From UBA5734 sp964528645 (GTDB lineage: Bacteria; Bacillota; Clostridia; Saccharofermentanales; UBA5734): a stretch of 56,820 nucleotides of DNA. Position 1 is the stretch's first letter, and each line of letters begins with the position of its first letter. This document shows positions 14,908 through 24,346 of the stretch, piece by piece. Both the position numbers and the translations under genes were made by a program. The stretch is taken from assembly GCA_964528645.1 (NCBI GenBank), contig CAZGSR010000015.1:1-56820 (forward strand), given 5' to 3'. The notes under the pieces were generated by a model that saw nothing but the letters and a program-made list of their open reading frames with translations, had not been told where the DNA came from and searched no databases.

Positions 14908-16638
14908 TTACTTTTTCGGTTTGAAGCTGTCCTTCAACGAGACCGAGCGGTTGAAGACCAGATGACCGGGCTTGCTGTCGCCGTTGTCGAGGCAGAAATA
15001 GCCGAGCCGCAGGAACTGGAAGCTGGCCGGGACTGCATAGTTTGAAAGGGACGCTTCGACCCGGGCGTCCGGCAGGACCTCGAGTGAAGCGGGATTGATG
15101 CAGTCGAGGAAGTTGCGGTCGGCGGCGTCCGGGTCGGCGACAGAGAAAAGGTTGTCGTAGAGACGGACTTCGGCAGGGAGGGCCGTCTGGCTGTCGACCC
15201 AGTGGATCGTGCCCTTGACCTTGCGGCTGTCCGGGGTGTTGCCACCGCGGGTATCTGGATCATAGGTGGCATGGACCGTCACGACCTGGCCGTTTTCGTC
15301 CTTGTCACAGCCGGTACAGCGTACGACGTAGGCGGCCTTGAGCCGGACCTCGTTGCCGGGGAAGAGGCGGAAATAGCCTTTGACCGGATTCTCCAGGAAA
15401 TCGTCGGCTTCGATCCAGAGCTCGCGCGAGAAAGAGACCTCGCGGGTACCGGCGGACGGGTCTTCCGGGTTGTTCTCGACGTTGAAGGTCTCCGTCTGGC
15501 CCTCCGGGTAATTGTCGATCACGAGTTTGACCGGGCGCAGGACCGCCATGACGCGGGTGGCGGTGGCGTTGAGATCCTCGCGCAGGCAATGCTCGAGGAA
15601 GCTGTATTCGACCGTGCTGTTGACCTTGGACACACCGATGCGCTCACAGAAATTGCGAATGCTCTTGGGCGTATAGCCGCGGCGTCTGAGGCCGCCCAGG
15701 GTGGGCAGGCGTGGGTCGTCCCAGCCAGACACGAGCTGGTTCTCGACCAGGTGGCGCAGTTTGCGTTTGCTCATGACGGTGTGGTTGATGCCGAGGCGGG
15801 CAAACTCGATCTGGCGCGGCTGGCTGGGCAGGTCACAGTGGTTGACCACCCAGTCGTAGAGTGGCCGGTGATCTTCGAACTCAAGCGAGCAGAGCGAGTG
15901 GGTGATGCACTCGAGTGCGTCCTCGATCGGATGGGCATAGTCGTACATCGGATAGATGCACCAGGTGTCGCCGGTGCGGTGGTGGTGGGCGCGCAGGATG
16001 CGGTAGAGGACCGGGTCACGCATGTTCATGTTGCCGGAGGTCATATCGATCTTGGCGCGCAGGACCATCGAGCCGTCGGCGAATTCGCCAGCCTTCATGC
16101 GGCCGAACAGGTCGAGTGATTCCTCAGGGCTGCGGTCACGCCAGGGGCTCGGGGTGCCTGGGCTGGTCAGGGTGCCGCGGCTCTCGCGCATCTGCTCGGG
16201 CGTCTGCTCGCAGACATAGGCCAAGCCTTTCCTGATCAGGTCGCAGGCCAGGTCATACATTTTCGGGAAATAGTCCGAGGCGAAATAGAAGCGGTCGCCC
16301 CAGTCGTAACCGAGCCAGTGGATGTCCTCCTGGATCGCTTCGACGTATTCGACATCTTCCTTGCTCGGGTTGGTGTCGTCCATGCGCAGGTTGCAGACGC
16401 CGCCGTATTTTTCCGCGGTGCCGAAGTCGATCACGATCGCCTTGGCATGGCCGATGTGCAGGTAGCCATTCGGTTCTGGCGGGAAGCGGGTATGCACGGT
16501 CATGCCGGCAAAACGGCCACCTGTGGCGATGTCTTCTTCGACAAATTCGTGGATGAAGTGCTTCGACTCGACGGCTGCTTCGGTGCTGTTTTCAGCAGCG
16601 GCGTCCAGGGCAGGATTGAGCTTTTCGAGGTCAGCCAT
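14908..16638 (-). CDS. glnS: Glutaminyl-tRNA synthetase
   Basis: A 576-residue class I enzyme that charges tRNA-Gln with glutamine. The HIGH-type motif appears in PPEPNGYLHIGHAKA (near residue 47) and the KMSKS loop as VMSKRKL (near residue 275); the C-terminal beta-barrel anticodon domain is complete. The ATG at 16638 follows GGAGGG; an in-frame extension upstream lies inside gltX and is rejected. It starts two bases after the gltX stop, so both charge enzymes are cotranscribed. Many Bacillota lack GlnRS and use amidation of Glu-tRNA-Gln instead. Confidence 0.93.
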   Translation of the reverse strand: MADLEKLNPALDAAAENSTEAAVESKHFIHEFVEEDIATGGRFAGMTVHTRFPPEPNGYLHIGHAKAIVIDFGTAEKYGGVCNLRMDDTNPSKEDVEYVEAIQEDIHWLGYDWGDRFYFASDYFPKMYDLACDLIRKGLAYVCEQTPEQMRESRGTLTSPGTPSPWRDRSPEESLDLFGRMKAGEFADGSMVLRAKIDMTSGNMNMRDPVLYRILRAHHHRTGDTWCIYPMYDYAHPIEDALECITHSLCSLEFEDHRPLYDWVVNHCDLPSQPRQIEFARLGINHTVMSKRKLRHLVENQLVSGWDDPRLPTLGGLRRRGYTPKSIRNFCERIGVSKVNSTVEYSFLEHCLREDLNATATRVMAVLRPVKLVIDNYPEGQTETFNVENNPEDPSAGTREVSFSRELWIEADDFLENPVKGYFRLFPGNEVRLKAAYVVRCTGCDKDENGQVVTVHATYDPDTRGGNTPDSRKVKGTIHWVDSQTALPAEVRLYDNLFSVADPDAADRNFLDCINPASLEVLPDARVEASLSNYAVPASFQFLRLGYFCLDNGDSKPGHLVFNRSVSLKDSFKPKK

Positions 16639-16640
16639 GG

Positions 16641-18104
16641 TCAGATACCCTCCAGTTTCTTCTTTGCAATGTCCAGGCGGGCCAGGGATTCGTCGCGGCC
16701 GAGGATGGTCAGGATCTCGATCGCGCCACCGGGTGTGACTTCCTGGCCGGAAATGGCGATGCGGACCGGCCACATGACCTGGCCGTTCTTGAGGCCCTTT
16801 GCAGTGGCAAAATTGATCAGAAGGTCATGCAGGGCCTGGCGTTCCCAGTTCGGCAACGCCTCAAGGGCGGTGACAACCTGGGGCAGGACCTGAGCGGCCA
16901 GGGCCGGGTCGGTCTTGCTTTTCTTGTTGCTGAACAGGTCGGTCGAATAGTCCTGGCGCTGGCTGAGGAAGGCGACCATGTCTGCGACCTGGGTCAGGCG
17001 GGTGACGCGTGGCTGCAGGATCTCGGCCAGCAGGGTGGCATCGTAGGAGCGGCCGGCAAAGACGCGGTCGAGCTCGGGACGGATCAGGCTGAGGAAATCA
17101 GCTGGAGCCATTTTGCGGATGTATTCGGCATTGAACCAGGTCAGCTTGTCATAGTCGAAGACCGACGGCGACTTGCTGATCCCGTCGATGGCAAAAGCCT
17201 GGCAGAGCTCAGCCAGGGTGAAGAGCTCGGTGTTGTCCTTGGGACACCAGCCGAGCAGGGCGATGTAGTTGACGATCGCTTCGGGCAGGTAGCCATCAGA
17301 CACGAGGTCGGCAAAGCTGGTCGCACCGTGGCGCTTGGAGAGCTTCTTGCCGTCCTTGCCGAGGATCAGGGGCAGGTGGACGTAGGTCGGGATCTCCCAG
17401 CCAAAGGCATCGTAGAGCAGGTTGTATTTGGGGGTCGAGGAGAGGTATTCCGAGCCGCGCACGACATGGGTGATTGCCATGTCGTGATCGTCGATGACAT
17501 TGGCGAAGTTGTAGGTCGGGTAGCCATCGGATTTGAGGAGGACCTGGTCCTCCAGCTCACTGTTTTCGACCGAGATGTCGCCATAGACGGCATCCTGGAA
17601 GGTTGTCGTGCCGGAAAGGGGCATTTTCTGGCGGATCACAGATGGCATCCCGGCAGCCAGATTGGCTTGGACAACCTCCGTGGGCAGGTCGCGGCAATGG
17701 CGGTCATAACCACCAGCAAAATTGCCGGCTGCTTCAGCGGCGGCGCGCACGCTCTCGAGGCGCTCCTTGCTGCAGAAGCAATGGTAGGCTTTACCCTCCG
17801 CCACGAGCTGCTCGGCATGGGGGCGGTAGAGGTGCAGTCGTTCACTCTGGACATAGGGCCCATGCGGGCCGCCGACATCCGGGCCCTCGTCGTGGGTCAT
17901 GCCGACCTCGCGCAGGGTGTGGTAGATCAGGTCCAGCGCGCCCTCCACCTGTCGTTCCTGGTCGGTGTCTTCGATGCGCAGGATGAACGAGCCACCGAGC
18001 GACCGGGCGATCAGGTATTCGTACAGGGCGGTACGGAGATTGCCGACATGCATCATGCCGGTCGGGCTGGGCGCATAACGGGTGCGGACAGTGGGTGTTG
18101 TCAT
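16641..18104 (-). CDS. gltX: Glutamyl-tRNA synthetase
   Basis: A 487-residue class I synthetase charging tRNA-Glu. The HIGH motif is seen as PSPTGMMHVGNLRTAL near residue 10, and the KMSKS motif as KLSKRHG near residue 250. Length and order are typical of bacterial GluRS. It is the first gene of a two-gene operon with glnS. The upstream region shows no T-box signature. With a separate GlnRS in place, this GluRS would be expected to be discriminating. Confidence 0.94.
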   Translation of the reverse strand: MTTPTVRTRYAPSPTGMMHVGNLRTALYEYLIARSLGGSFILRIEDTDQERQVEGALDLIYHTLREVGMTHDEGPDVGGPHGPYVQSERLHLYRPHAEQLVAEGKAYHCFCSKERLESVRAAAEAAGNFAGGYDRHCRDLPTEVVQANLAAGMPSVIRQKMPLSGTTTFQDAVYGDISVENSELEDQVLLKSDGYPTYNFANVIDDHDMAITHVVRGSEYLSSTPKYNLLYDAFGWEIPTYVHLPLILGKDGKKLSKRHGATSFADLVSDGYLPEAIVNYIALLGWCPKDNTELFTLAELCQAFAIDGISKSPSVFDYDKLTWFNAEYIRKMAPADFLSLIRPELDRVFAGRSYDATLLAEILQPRVTRLTQVADMVAFLSQRQDYSTDLFSNKKSKTDPALAAQVLPQVVTALEALPNWERQALHDLLINFATAKGLKNGQVMWPVRIAISGQEVTPGGAIEILTILGRDESLARLDIAKKKLEGI

Positions 18105-18247
18105 GGAAAACCTCTTTGACCGGTGCCTCTCGCTTCACGAAAAGCTTTTGACTTGTTCACCGGATGTTCACGGGATGGATCTAATCTTTAACGCATAATA
18201 TGATACCATAGGATGCACACTTTGACACTTTAGAAAAGAGGTAATCG

Positions 18248-19093
18248 ATGTTCGGATATGTCCGGCCTTACAAGCCGGAATTGCTCGTCAAAGAACTGAC
18301 GCGCTACCAGTCGGTCTACTGCGGGATTTGCAAACAAATCGGGCGCGACTATGGCCAGTTGCCGCGCCTGGCCCTGGGCTACGACTTGACTTTGTTCGCA
18401 GTCCTGTTGCTGTCCCTGTCCCCGGACCAGCCGCCGGAGGAACTGGCAGGCTGTATCTCCAATCCGATCAAGAAACGCCCGATGCTCAAAGGCGGCGAGA
18501 TCATCCGCCTGGCAGCCGGACTGACGATTTTGCTGGCCTATCACAAGGCGGCCGACAATGCCCGTGATGAGCACCCCGTTCTCGGTCGCACCGTCCAGCT
18601 GGCCCTGGCTGGCGCTCACCGCAAAGCTGCCCGTCGTTACCCTGCCTATGAGCAGGCGATCGGTGACCATCTCGGCCAGCTGCACGCACTGGAAAAGGGT
18701 CCGCCTGACTTGTTGGCTGCTGAACATTTTGGCCATTTGCTGGAATCTTTCATGGCCCAGGCGGCCCCGCTGGCCAGTCCTGACCCGGTTATCCAGGCGG
18801 GACTTTCCCGTTTTGGTTATCACCTGGGCAGCTGGATCTACTTGCTCGATGCAATTGACGACCGGGAAAACGACTGCAATAATGGCAGTTGGAATCCTTT
18901 TTCCAACCTGGATCCAACGATCGCCCAGGAAACAGCCCGAGCCCTGCTGGAACAGCACGAGATGGAAATGGACCGGGTCGCTGCCCTGCTGCCCTACGAC
19001 CGTGATGCCGGACTGATGGGCAATATTGTCACGGTAGGCCTGCAGGCTGCGCGGGATACCATCCTCGCTGGACACCGGTTGGGCAAGATCTAG
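18248..19093 (+). CDS. DUF5685 family protein
   Basis: A 281-residue protein whose opening MFGYVRP and following YCGICK motif match the DUF5685 family of Clostridia. It is mostly alpha-helical, with no membrane segment required, and the helical core resembles that of isoprenoid synthase-like folds (a DAIDDREND segment near residue 200 is striking). The family has no established function. An AAGAGG ribosome binding site precedes the ATG. A J-domain gene follows after 37 bases, a pairing seen in other Clostridia as far as I recall. Confidence 0.8.
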   Translation: MFGYVRPYKPELLVKELTRYQSVYCGICKQIGRDYGQLPRLALGYDLTLFAVLLLSLSPDQPPEELAGCISNPIKKRPMLKGGEIIRLAAGLTILLAYHKAADNARDEHPVLGRTVQLALAGAHRKAARRYPAYEQAIGDHLGQLHALEKGPPDLLAAEHFGHLLESFMAQAAPLASPDPVIQAGLSRFGYHLGSWIYLLDAIDDRENDCNNGSWNPFSNLDPTIAQETARALLEQHEMEMDRVAALLPYDRDAGLMGNIVTVGLQAARDTILAGHRLGKI

Positions 19094-19130
19094 CTCACAC
19101 TGGCAAGAGAATCAAGGAGAATCCCCCAAA

Positions 19131-19571
19131 ATGGCAAAAAGTCCTTACGAAGTCCTTGGTGTCCGGGTGGGCGCCTCCCAGGAGGAAATCAAGAAAGCTT
19201 ATCGGACACTGGTGAAAAAATACCATCCCGACCATTACCAGGACCATCCGCTGGCCGACCTGGCCAAGGAGAAAATGCAGGAGATCAATGCTGCCTACGA
19301 TCAGCTGACCTCTGGCAGTACACAGACAGGAAGTGGTCCGTCCTCCTACCACTCAACCGGCCAGACCTCGCAGCAGCAATCAGCCCAGCAGCAATGGCAA
19401 CAATGGCAGCAACAACAGCAACAGCAGTGGCAGCAACAGCAGCGTCCCTATGGCAACCAGAGCCCCTACTACCGCCAGTCTAATGGTGATGTCTGCAATA
19501 CGCTGGGCTGCCTGTGCTGTGCCGACTCCTGCTGCGAATGCTGCGGTTCAGACCTGATTTCCTGCTGCTAA
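19131..19571 (+). CDS. J-domain protein with Q-rich linker and cysteine-rich tail
   Basis: A 146-residue DnaJ-like co-chaperone. The J domain occupies residues 1-62 with the HPD motif in KYHPDHY. A low-complexity linker made almost only of Gln, Ser and Trp follows (about residues 75-108), encoded by repeated CAG/CAA codons. The last 25 residues hold nine cysteines, including CCADSCCECC, possibly a metal site. It would stimulate DnaK ATPase on a specific client. Neighbours are the DUF5685 gene and a small membrane protein. Confidence 0.82.
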   Translation: MAKSPYEVLGVRVGASQEEIKKAYRTLVKKYHPDHYQDHPLADLAKEKMQEINAAYDQLTSGSTQTGSGPSSYHSTGQTSQQQSAQQQWQQWQQQQQQQWQQQQRPYGNQSPYYRQSNGDVCNTLGCLCCADSCCECCGSDLISCC

Positions 19572-19586
19572 AATGGGGCGCAAACG

Positions 19587-20117
19587 ATGAATGCCACGAC
19601 TCGGGCTCTGACCCTGGGCGGTCTGCTCTCTGCCTTGTCGTTGCTTTTCCTGGTTATTGGCACGGTCTCCCCAACCGCTGACCTGTCCCTCTATGCCTTG
19701 AGCTCCCTGCCAGTCGCGATTGCCGTGATCGAGCTGGGCCAGCGCCGCGCCTGGCTCGTCTACCTCGCTGTCAGCCTGATTGGCCTGGCCTGGCCTGGAC
19801 TTGCTTTCACGTATCTGTTTGCTTTCTTTTTTGGTCTTTTTCCCATCTTGAAAGCTGTATTTGAATCCAGGCTCAACCGGGCTCTGGCTGCTTTGGCCAA
19901 GCTGGTGGTGGGGAATGTCCTGGTCATCGCAGCGACGTGGCTCTTTGCCCGTGACTTGATTCTGGCCCAGGCTGCTGTCTGGGGCTGGTGGTACATCCCG
20001 GCGCTTGTCGTTGCGCTCCAGGTTGTCATCCTGGTGTACGATTATGCACTGGGACTTTTAATCACCTTCTATCTGGACCGCCTGTCCCGTCATCTCAGAA
20101 ACAGGCGAAATTTGTAA
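19587..20117 (+). CDS. Integral membrane protein of unknown function
   Basis: A 176-residue protein with about five membrane helices and a positively charged C-terminus (RHLRNRRNL). The arrangement resembles small integral membrane proteins such as ECF transporter S components, but no family motif is clear. It lies 15 bases after the J-domain gene and probably belongs to the same transcript. Its ribosome binding site is poor, so translation may be coupled. Confidence 0.65.
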   Translation: MNATTRALTLGGLLSALSLLFLVIGTVSPTADLSLYALSSLPVAIAVIELGQRRAWLVYLAVSLIGLAWPGLAFTYLFAFFFGLFPILKAVFESRLNRALAALAKLVVGNVLVIAATWLFARDLILAQAAVWGWWYIPALVVALQVVILVYDYALGLLITFYLDRLSRHLRNRRNL

Positions 20118-20241
20118 AGTCAGTGGTCTTTTGCCACTTTTCATAAGTAAATATTTCAATTATCATTAATTCGAGTATTATGTGTGCGAGCACGTTATGG
20201 CCGGTCTACTGACAGCAGCAGGACAAACATCAGGAGCGTAC

Positions 20242-21417
20242 ATGGATAATCTGACACTGGCAGCTGCGAATGCATTCATCCAGCTTTACTCCTCGGCTAA
20301 TTTGCTGGTCATTTCTATCCAGCGCAAGTCCAAGCCCCTGCGGTTCATCAGCCTGGGCTATTTCTTGCTGGCCGCAGCTTTTTTTGTCATTTTCATCTTC
20401 CACCAGGCGCCAACGGAAATTCTTGCATTAACATTCAATTTATCGTTCAGCATGTTTTTTTTCATGTATTTTGCCGGAATCCGCTCGTTTTGCGGATTCA
20501 AAGCATGGCCTGTCAAATATTCGTTGCTGCTGACTCTTGGGTACACCCTCCTGACTTTGGTGATCATCCTGGTGCCCATCTCTTTTCCACGCATTGCGAT
20601 CACATCCCTGCTGGTTGTCTATTTATTTTGCGACGCGCTGGTCTCGATCTGGTCGGTCTGGAAGCGCCTGCCTCTGATTGAAAGGTCCCTCTCACTGGTC
20701 GCAATGGTCGGTTATCCTGGCTATTTGCTGGCTCGCCTGTTTGTCATCTACCGAGAGTCCTATGCCGACAAATTCATGACCGACGCCAGTGTGGAGTCCA
20801 CTGTGACCCAGCTCTTCATGATGATCAATTTCAGTGTCCTGGCTTCTGTGGCCTATCACATCGACAACAGGCTGCTTCTGTCCGATTTGCAGAACAAAAA
20901 CCAGCTGCTGGAGGAGCAGTCCATCACGGACCAGTTGACAGGGCTGTATAACCAACGCTATCTCGAACAAATGGCAAGCCGCGAGATCATCCGTAGCCGC
21001 AACGACCAGCAACACCAGGACAGCCGCCATCCGGTCTCCCTGATCTTGCTGGATATTGATGCTTTTGCCACGATCACCGATCGCCACGGCACCCACAAGG
21101 GTAACCAAGTGATCAGGGAAATGTCTGACATGATCCAAAATGCCGCCAATAAACAGGATATTGTTGTCCGGCTAGCGGCGTCGAAGTTTCTCCTGGTTCT
21201 GCTGGAGAAAAGCAAACATGAAGCACTGATGGTTGCAGAAAATTTGCGCCACCAGATCGAGACGATTCCTGAGCCGATGGTCTGCCCGTATACCGCCAGT
21301 CTTGGCGTCGCTGAACATGAAACCGGGGAGAATTTCGAACACTGGTTTAACCGGGCCGCGCTTGCTCTGGACCAGGCTAAGAAAAACGGCAGGAACCGGG
21401 TGGTTTCTGCCGCTTGA
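20242..21417 (+). CDS. Membrane protein with degenerate GGDEF domain
   Basis: A 391-residue protein: an N-terminal membrane region of about seven helices (to residue 215) followed by a GGDEF domain. The domain is recognisable from DQLTGLYNQRYLE and the C-terminal SLGVAE and ALDQAKKNGRNRV segments. The signature itself reads AASKF (residues 312-316) instead of GGDEF, and the upstream lysine and asparagine of the substrate site are changed too. It should not make cyclic di-GMP. It might bind a nucleotide or partner instead. CAGGAG precedes the ATG at 20242. Confidence 0.85.
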   Translation: MDNLTLAAANAFIQLYSSANLLVISIQRKSKPLRFISLGYFLLAAAFFVIFIFHQAPTEILALTFNLSFSMFFFMYFAGIRSFCGFKAWPVKYSLLLTLGYTLLTLVIILVPISFPRIAITSLLVVYLFCDALVSIWSVWKRLPLIERSLSLVAMVGYPGYLLARLFVIYRESYADKFMTDASVESTVTQLFMMINFSVLASVAYHIDNRLLLSDLQNKNQLLEEQSITDQLTGLYNQRYLEQMASREIIRSRNDQQHQDSRHPVSLILLDIDAFATITDRHGTHKGNQVIREMSDMIQNAANKQDIVVRLAASKFLLVLLEKSKHEALMVAENLRHQIETIPEPMVCPYTASLGVAEHETGENFEHWFNRAALALDQAKKNGRNRVVSAA

Positions 21418-21454
21418 GGTTCTGGTGGGCCGTGACCGCCCGGGTCAGAATCGG

Positions 21455-22723
21455 TCAGGAGAGCAGGCGTTTTTCGCCTTCGATGGTTTTGAGCGGGGCA
21501 ATGTTCTGGGTGACTTCCAGCGTGCCGAGGTAGCTTCCGTCTTCTCCGCGCACCGCAAAATAGCGGATCAGGACGAACATGCCTTTCATCTCGATCCAGA
21601 AATCTTCTGAATCCTTGATCCCGGCCTTGAAGTCGCTGACCAGTTTTTCAACGACGTGGACACTTTGCGGCGGATGGCAATTGTTGACATGGCGGCCGAT
21701 GACTGTTTTGGGCCGGGGGAAGACACGTTCGTCTGCCCGCGAAAAATAGCGGACGATGTCGTTTTCATCGACAAAGGTGATGTCGATCGGCAGTTTGTCG
21801 AGCAGGGCTGACAACTGGTCGAGGCGCAAGACACCGGTGTCAAATCGGATCAGGCCGTCTGCAGGCGCCTGAGCTGTGGCCTTTGCGCTGTCTGTGTCGC
21901 CTGATTGACCCATCAGGTGCTGCATGTGGGCATCGGCTTCGAGTTCATGACGCTTCGGAATCCAGGGACCGTCTGGTTCGACCAGGCAATAGCCGATTTC
22001 GGCGCTTTCCCGGGCGATCGCCAGCCACTCGTCCTCGGTCAGCAACTCCGCCAGCATCGGCACCAGGATGTTTTCCTCTTTAAAAAACATTTCAGATATT
22101 TTCTTGTACAAGTCAGTCAAGGCAGATACAACACCGGGATCGCGATCCATGACTTGGCGGCGGCAGGCCTTGATCGCAGCGCGGATCTCGTCATCGACCC
22201 CCCACATGACTTTCGGCGGGGCTTCACGGCCGTATTTTTCCAGATAGGGGAAGATCAGCATTTCCTTGCGGCCGTAATGCTTGTCGATGTCATACAGAAG
22301 GCCGAGCGAAGCGGCCAGTGCGTCACCGCCAGCTGCCGGATCTTGTGCGTAGGCCTGGGTCTGGGGTTCGAGGGCGGACTTGATCAGATTGGCCAGCGCC
22401 TCATTCTCACGGATCAGGGTCCGGACCGGATGACCGGGAATCTCATCCATGTCGCGATCGTCGGGCTCCTCGAGCTGATCCCGGAAAACATCCGCATGGA
22501 CATCACACAACCGCTGGATCTCTGCCACCGGCATGCCTTCCGCAACCAACTCTCCCTCCAGGCGGGCAATCTCATCGCCACTGATTCCCTCGGAAATCCT
22601 GGCAAAAGCCGATTTGGCATCCGCAACAGGCGCACCATCATGCAACATGCGGATGACCGATTTCAGCCCCTCCCGCCGCTCATGATCGCTTAAAACTTCA
22701 CGGTTATTGATAAACTCACTCAT
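21455..22723 (-). CDS. DUF438 protein with hemerythrin and PAS domains
   Basis: A 422-residue cytoplasmic sensor-like protein. Order: DUF438 (about residues 1-85), a hemerythrin HHE region (about 90-250) with HPVRTLI, HYGRKEMLIFP and a KEENILVPML segment, and a C-terminal PAS domain (about 300-415). Such proteins are thought to sense oxygen, nitric oxide or iron. In the usual WGxHDEIR motif the histidine is aspartate here (WGVDDEIR), so one di-iron ligand may be altered. AGGAGG precedes the ATG. It is transcribed alone, towards the GGDEF gene. Confidence 0.85.
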   Translation of the reverse strand: MSEFINNREVLSDHERREGLKSVIRMLHDGAPVADAKSAFARISEGISGDEIARLEGELVAEGMPVAEIQRLCDVHADVFRDQLEEPDDRDMDEIPGHPVRTLIRENEALANLIKSALEPQTQAYAQDPAAGGDALAASLGLLYDIDKHYGRKEMLIFPYLEKYGREAPPKVMWGVDDEIRAAIKACRRQVMDRDPGVVSALTDLYKKISEMFFKEENILVPMLAELLTEDEWLAIARESAEIGYCLVEPDGPWIPKRHELEADAHMQHLMGQSGDTDSAKATAQAPADGLIRFDTGVLRLDQLSALLDKLPIDITFVDENDIVRYFSRADERVFPRPKTVIGRHVNNCHPPQSVHVVEKLVSDFKAGIKDSEDFWIEMKGMFVLIRYFAVRGEDGSYLGTLEVTQNIAPLKTIEGEKRLLS

Positions 22724-22861
22724 AAAACCTCCTGGATTTGGGACGGCGTCCCTTTTGCGGCACAGTACAAGACTACTCGCTTTTTGGGCATGTGGCCGTA
22801 GCCTGTGCTACGCTCAGCGAACAGGACGGTGTGCGATGTGTTCAATTGGCCAGAGGGGGTA

Positions 22862-24346
22862 TCAGCGGCGGCTGCGGATCTCGAAGAGAATCAGGAAGCT
22901 GAGCTTGACGAGCCGGGTCAGGTTGTAGACGACTTTGACAGCGAGAACGAAGATCAGGAGGATCAGTGTCGCAAGAAGGACGATGGTCAGGTTTGGATTA
23001 CCCTGTAATTGCTTGAGGGCCCGGTCGATCAGGGTGACGCTGGAGAGGATCTGGCGGTCCGGACCGACGTCGACGGCGATGGTTGTGCCATCGAGCAGCT
23101 TGAAAATCGCCTGACCTATCACTGCACCATTGAGGATCGGCCGTGTGAAAGGACCAAAAGACTGGTACTGGACAGCGCTGTCCAGGTAATCCTGGCCTTT
23201 TGGCCGCACATAGGTAATCGTTTTCAGGTAGACCAGGCCAAAAGCCTCGCCATCGACCGTTTGTTCCTGGCCGCCGAAGAAATGGTCGCCCGCCTCGACG
23301 AGGGTTGCGACTTCAAACGATTCCCCGACAGCATTGTAGAGCTTAACGGTGTCGTCGATGGCTTCCGTTGCCCGGCCCCCATGGACGAGTGTAATGACCG
23401 AGATCCCATTCACCGTGCCGAATGTCACCGTCGCTGCGCTGGCCTTGTTGCTGAAAAACGCGCCTGTGACGCGGTCTTCGGACAAGGTCCACAAGGTTTC
23501 CAGCTGATGGTGCAGAGAAATAACCGTCGGACCAGGCAAAACCAGATACTCGTTCCGGCGAGTCAGGGCGGAAGACAACGTTTTGTTCTGGCTTGCGGCC
23601 TTGACCAGACGGGCCAGATCACGCAGGGTCGTTGCGGCAGGTGCCGTTTCCTGCCCATTGGTATCAGCTGGGTCAGCACCATTGCTGTCTGAAAGTATGG
23701 CCCGGCCTGAGCTGCTGGCAAAAGTCGTATCCAGCATATCGAGACTCTGCGCCTTGCTGTTCATCAGCTGGATGAATTTGCTTTCTTCGCCGCTGATTTG
23801 CTCTGCCAGAGCAACGGCGGCGGCATCGGAATCATAAAATACCAGGCGGAGGAGCAGATATTCAAAACTGTATTTTTCACCCGTTTTCAACGCCGGCTGC
23901 CCTTTGCCCACGGCAAGGTCTGCCATGTCGGCAGTCACACTGCTGATGGTGATCATGGTTTCCGGCTTGAGCTGCTCGGAAGCGATCAAGGCGGTCATCA
24001 ATTTGGCTGAGACCGGACTATCCAGGGCAATGTCGCCATTTTGCTCAAACAAAATGCGCGATCGGTTCGACTCCAGAACCAGCATGGCTGTTCCACTGAC
24101 TGAGACAGGAGGGGTCGCCAGGTTGGCGATCGAAGCATTCAGGTCCACATCCGGCCCTGGCTCGACAGAAACCGGCAATCCGGCCGCTCCAACTGCAACT
24201 GGATTGATGGCCAGGGGCGCAATATCCGAGACTGATCCAGAAAACACGACGGCAACAGTAACCAGCAGCCAGATGCCTATCCTGATTCCATTCTTCCGGG
24301 CCTTTTTCCTGCCCTGGATGTCTTCTTGCGCCATCACCGATGCCAT
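22862..24346 (-). CDS. S11-type D-Ala-D-Ala carboxypeptidase homologue lacking catalytic motifs
   Basis: A 494-residue protein with an N-terminal membrane anchor (residues 21-40), an extracellular penicillin-binding-type domain and a C-terminal membrane helix (about 455-478). The fold is identified by AKLMTALIASEQ and DAAAVALAEQ. All three catalytic motifs are changed: SxxK is V-S-A-K at 112-115, SxN is Y-D-S at 171-173, and KTG is F-F-S near 297-299. It is therefore unlikely to hydrolyse peptidoglycan stems or bind penicillin covalently. It may be a structural or regulatory wall protein. Confidence 0.8.
   Translation of the reverse strand: MASVMAQEDIQGRKKARKNGIRIGIWLLVTVAVVFSGSVSDIAPLAINPVAVGAAGLPVSVEPGPDVDLNASIANLATPPVSVSGTAMLVLESNRSRILFEQNGDIALDSPVSAKLMTALIASEQLKPETMITISSVTADMADLAVGKGQPALKTGEKYSFEYLLLRLVFYDSDAAAVALAEQISGEESKFIQLMNSKAQSLDMLDTTFASSSGRAILSDSNGADPADTNGQETAPAATTLRDLARLVKAASQNKTLSSALTRRNEYLVLPGPTVISLHHQLETLWTLSEDRVTGAFFSNKASAATVTFGTVNGISVITLVHGGRATEAIDDTVKLYNAVGESFEVATLVEAGDHFFGGQEQTVDGEAFGLVYLKTITYVRPKGQDYLDSAVQYQSFGPFTRPILNGAVIGQAIFKLLDGTTIAVDVGPDRQILSSVTLIDRALKQLQGNPNLTIVLLATLILLIFVLAVKVVYNLTRLVKLSFLILFEIRSRR

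Noticed and set aside
16827..18119. 430-residue plus-strand frame inside gltX
   Set aside because: A shadow of gltX, which has intact class I motifs.
18105..18247. T-box leader upstream of gltX
   Set aside because: Only 143 bases, shared with a divergent gene, and the conserved T-box sequence is not present.
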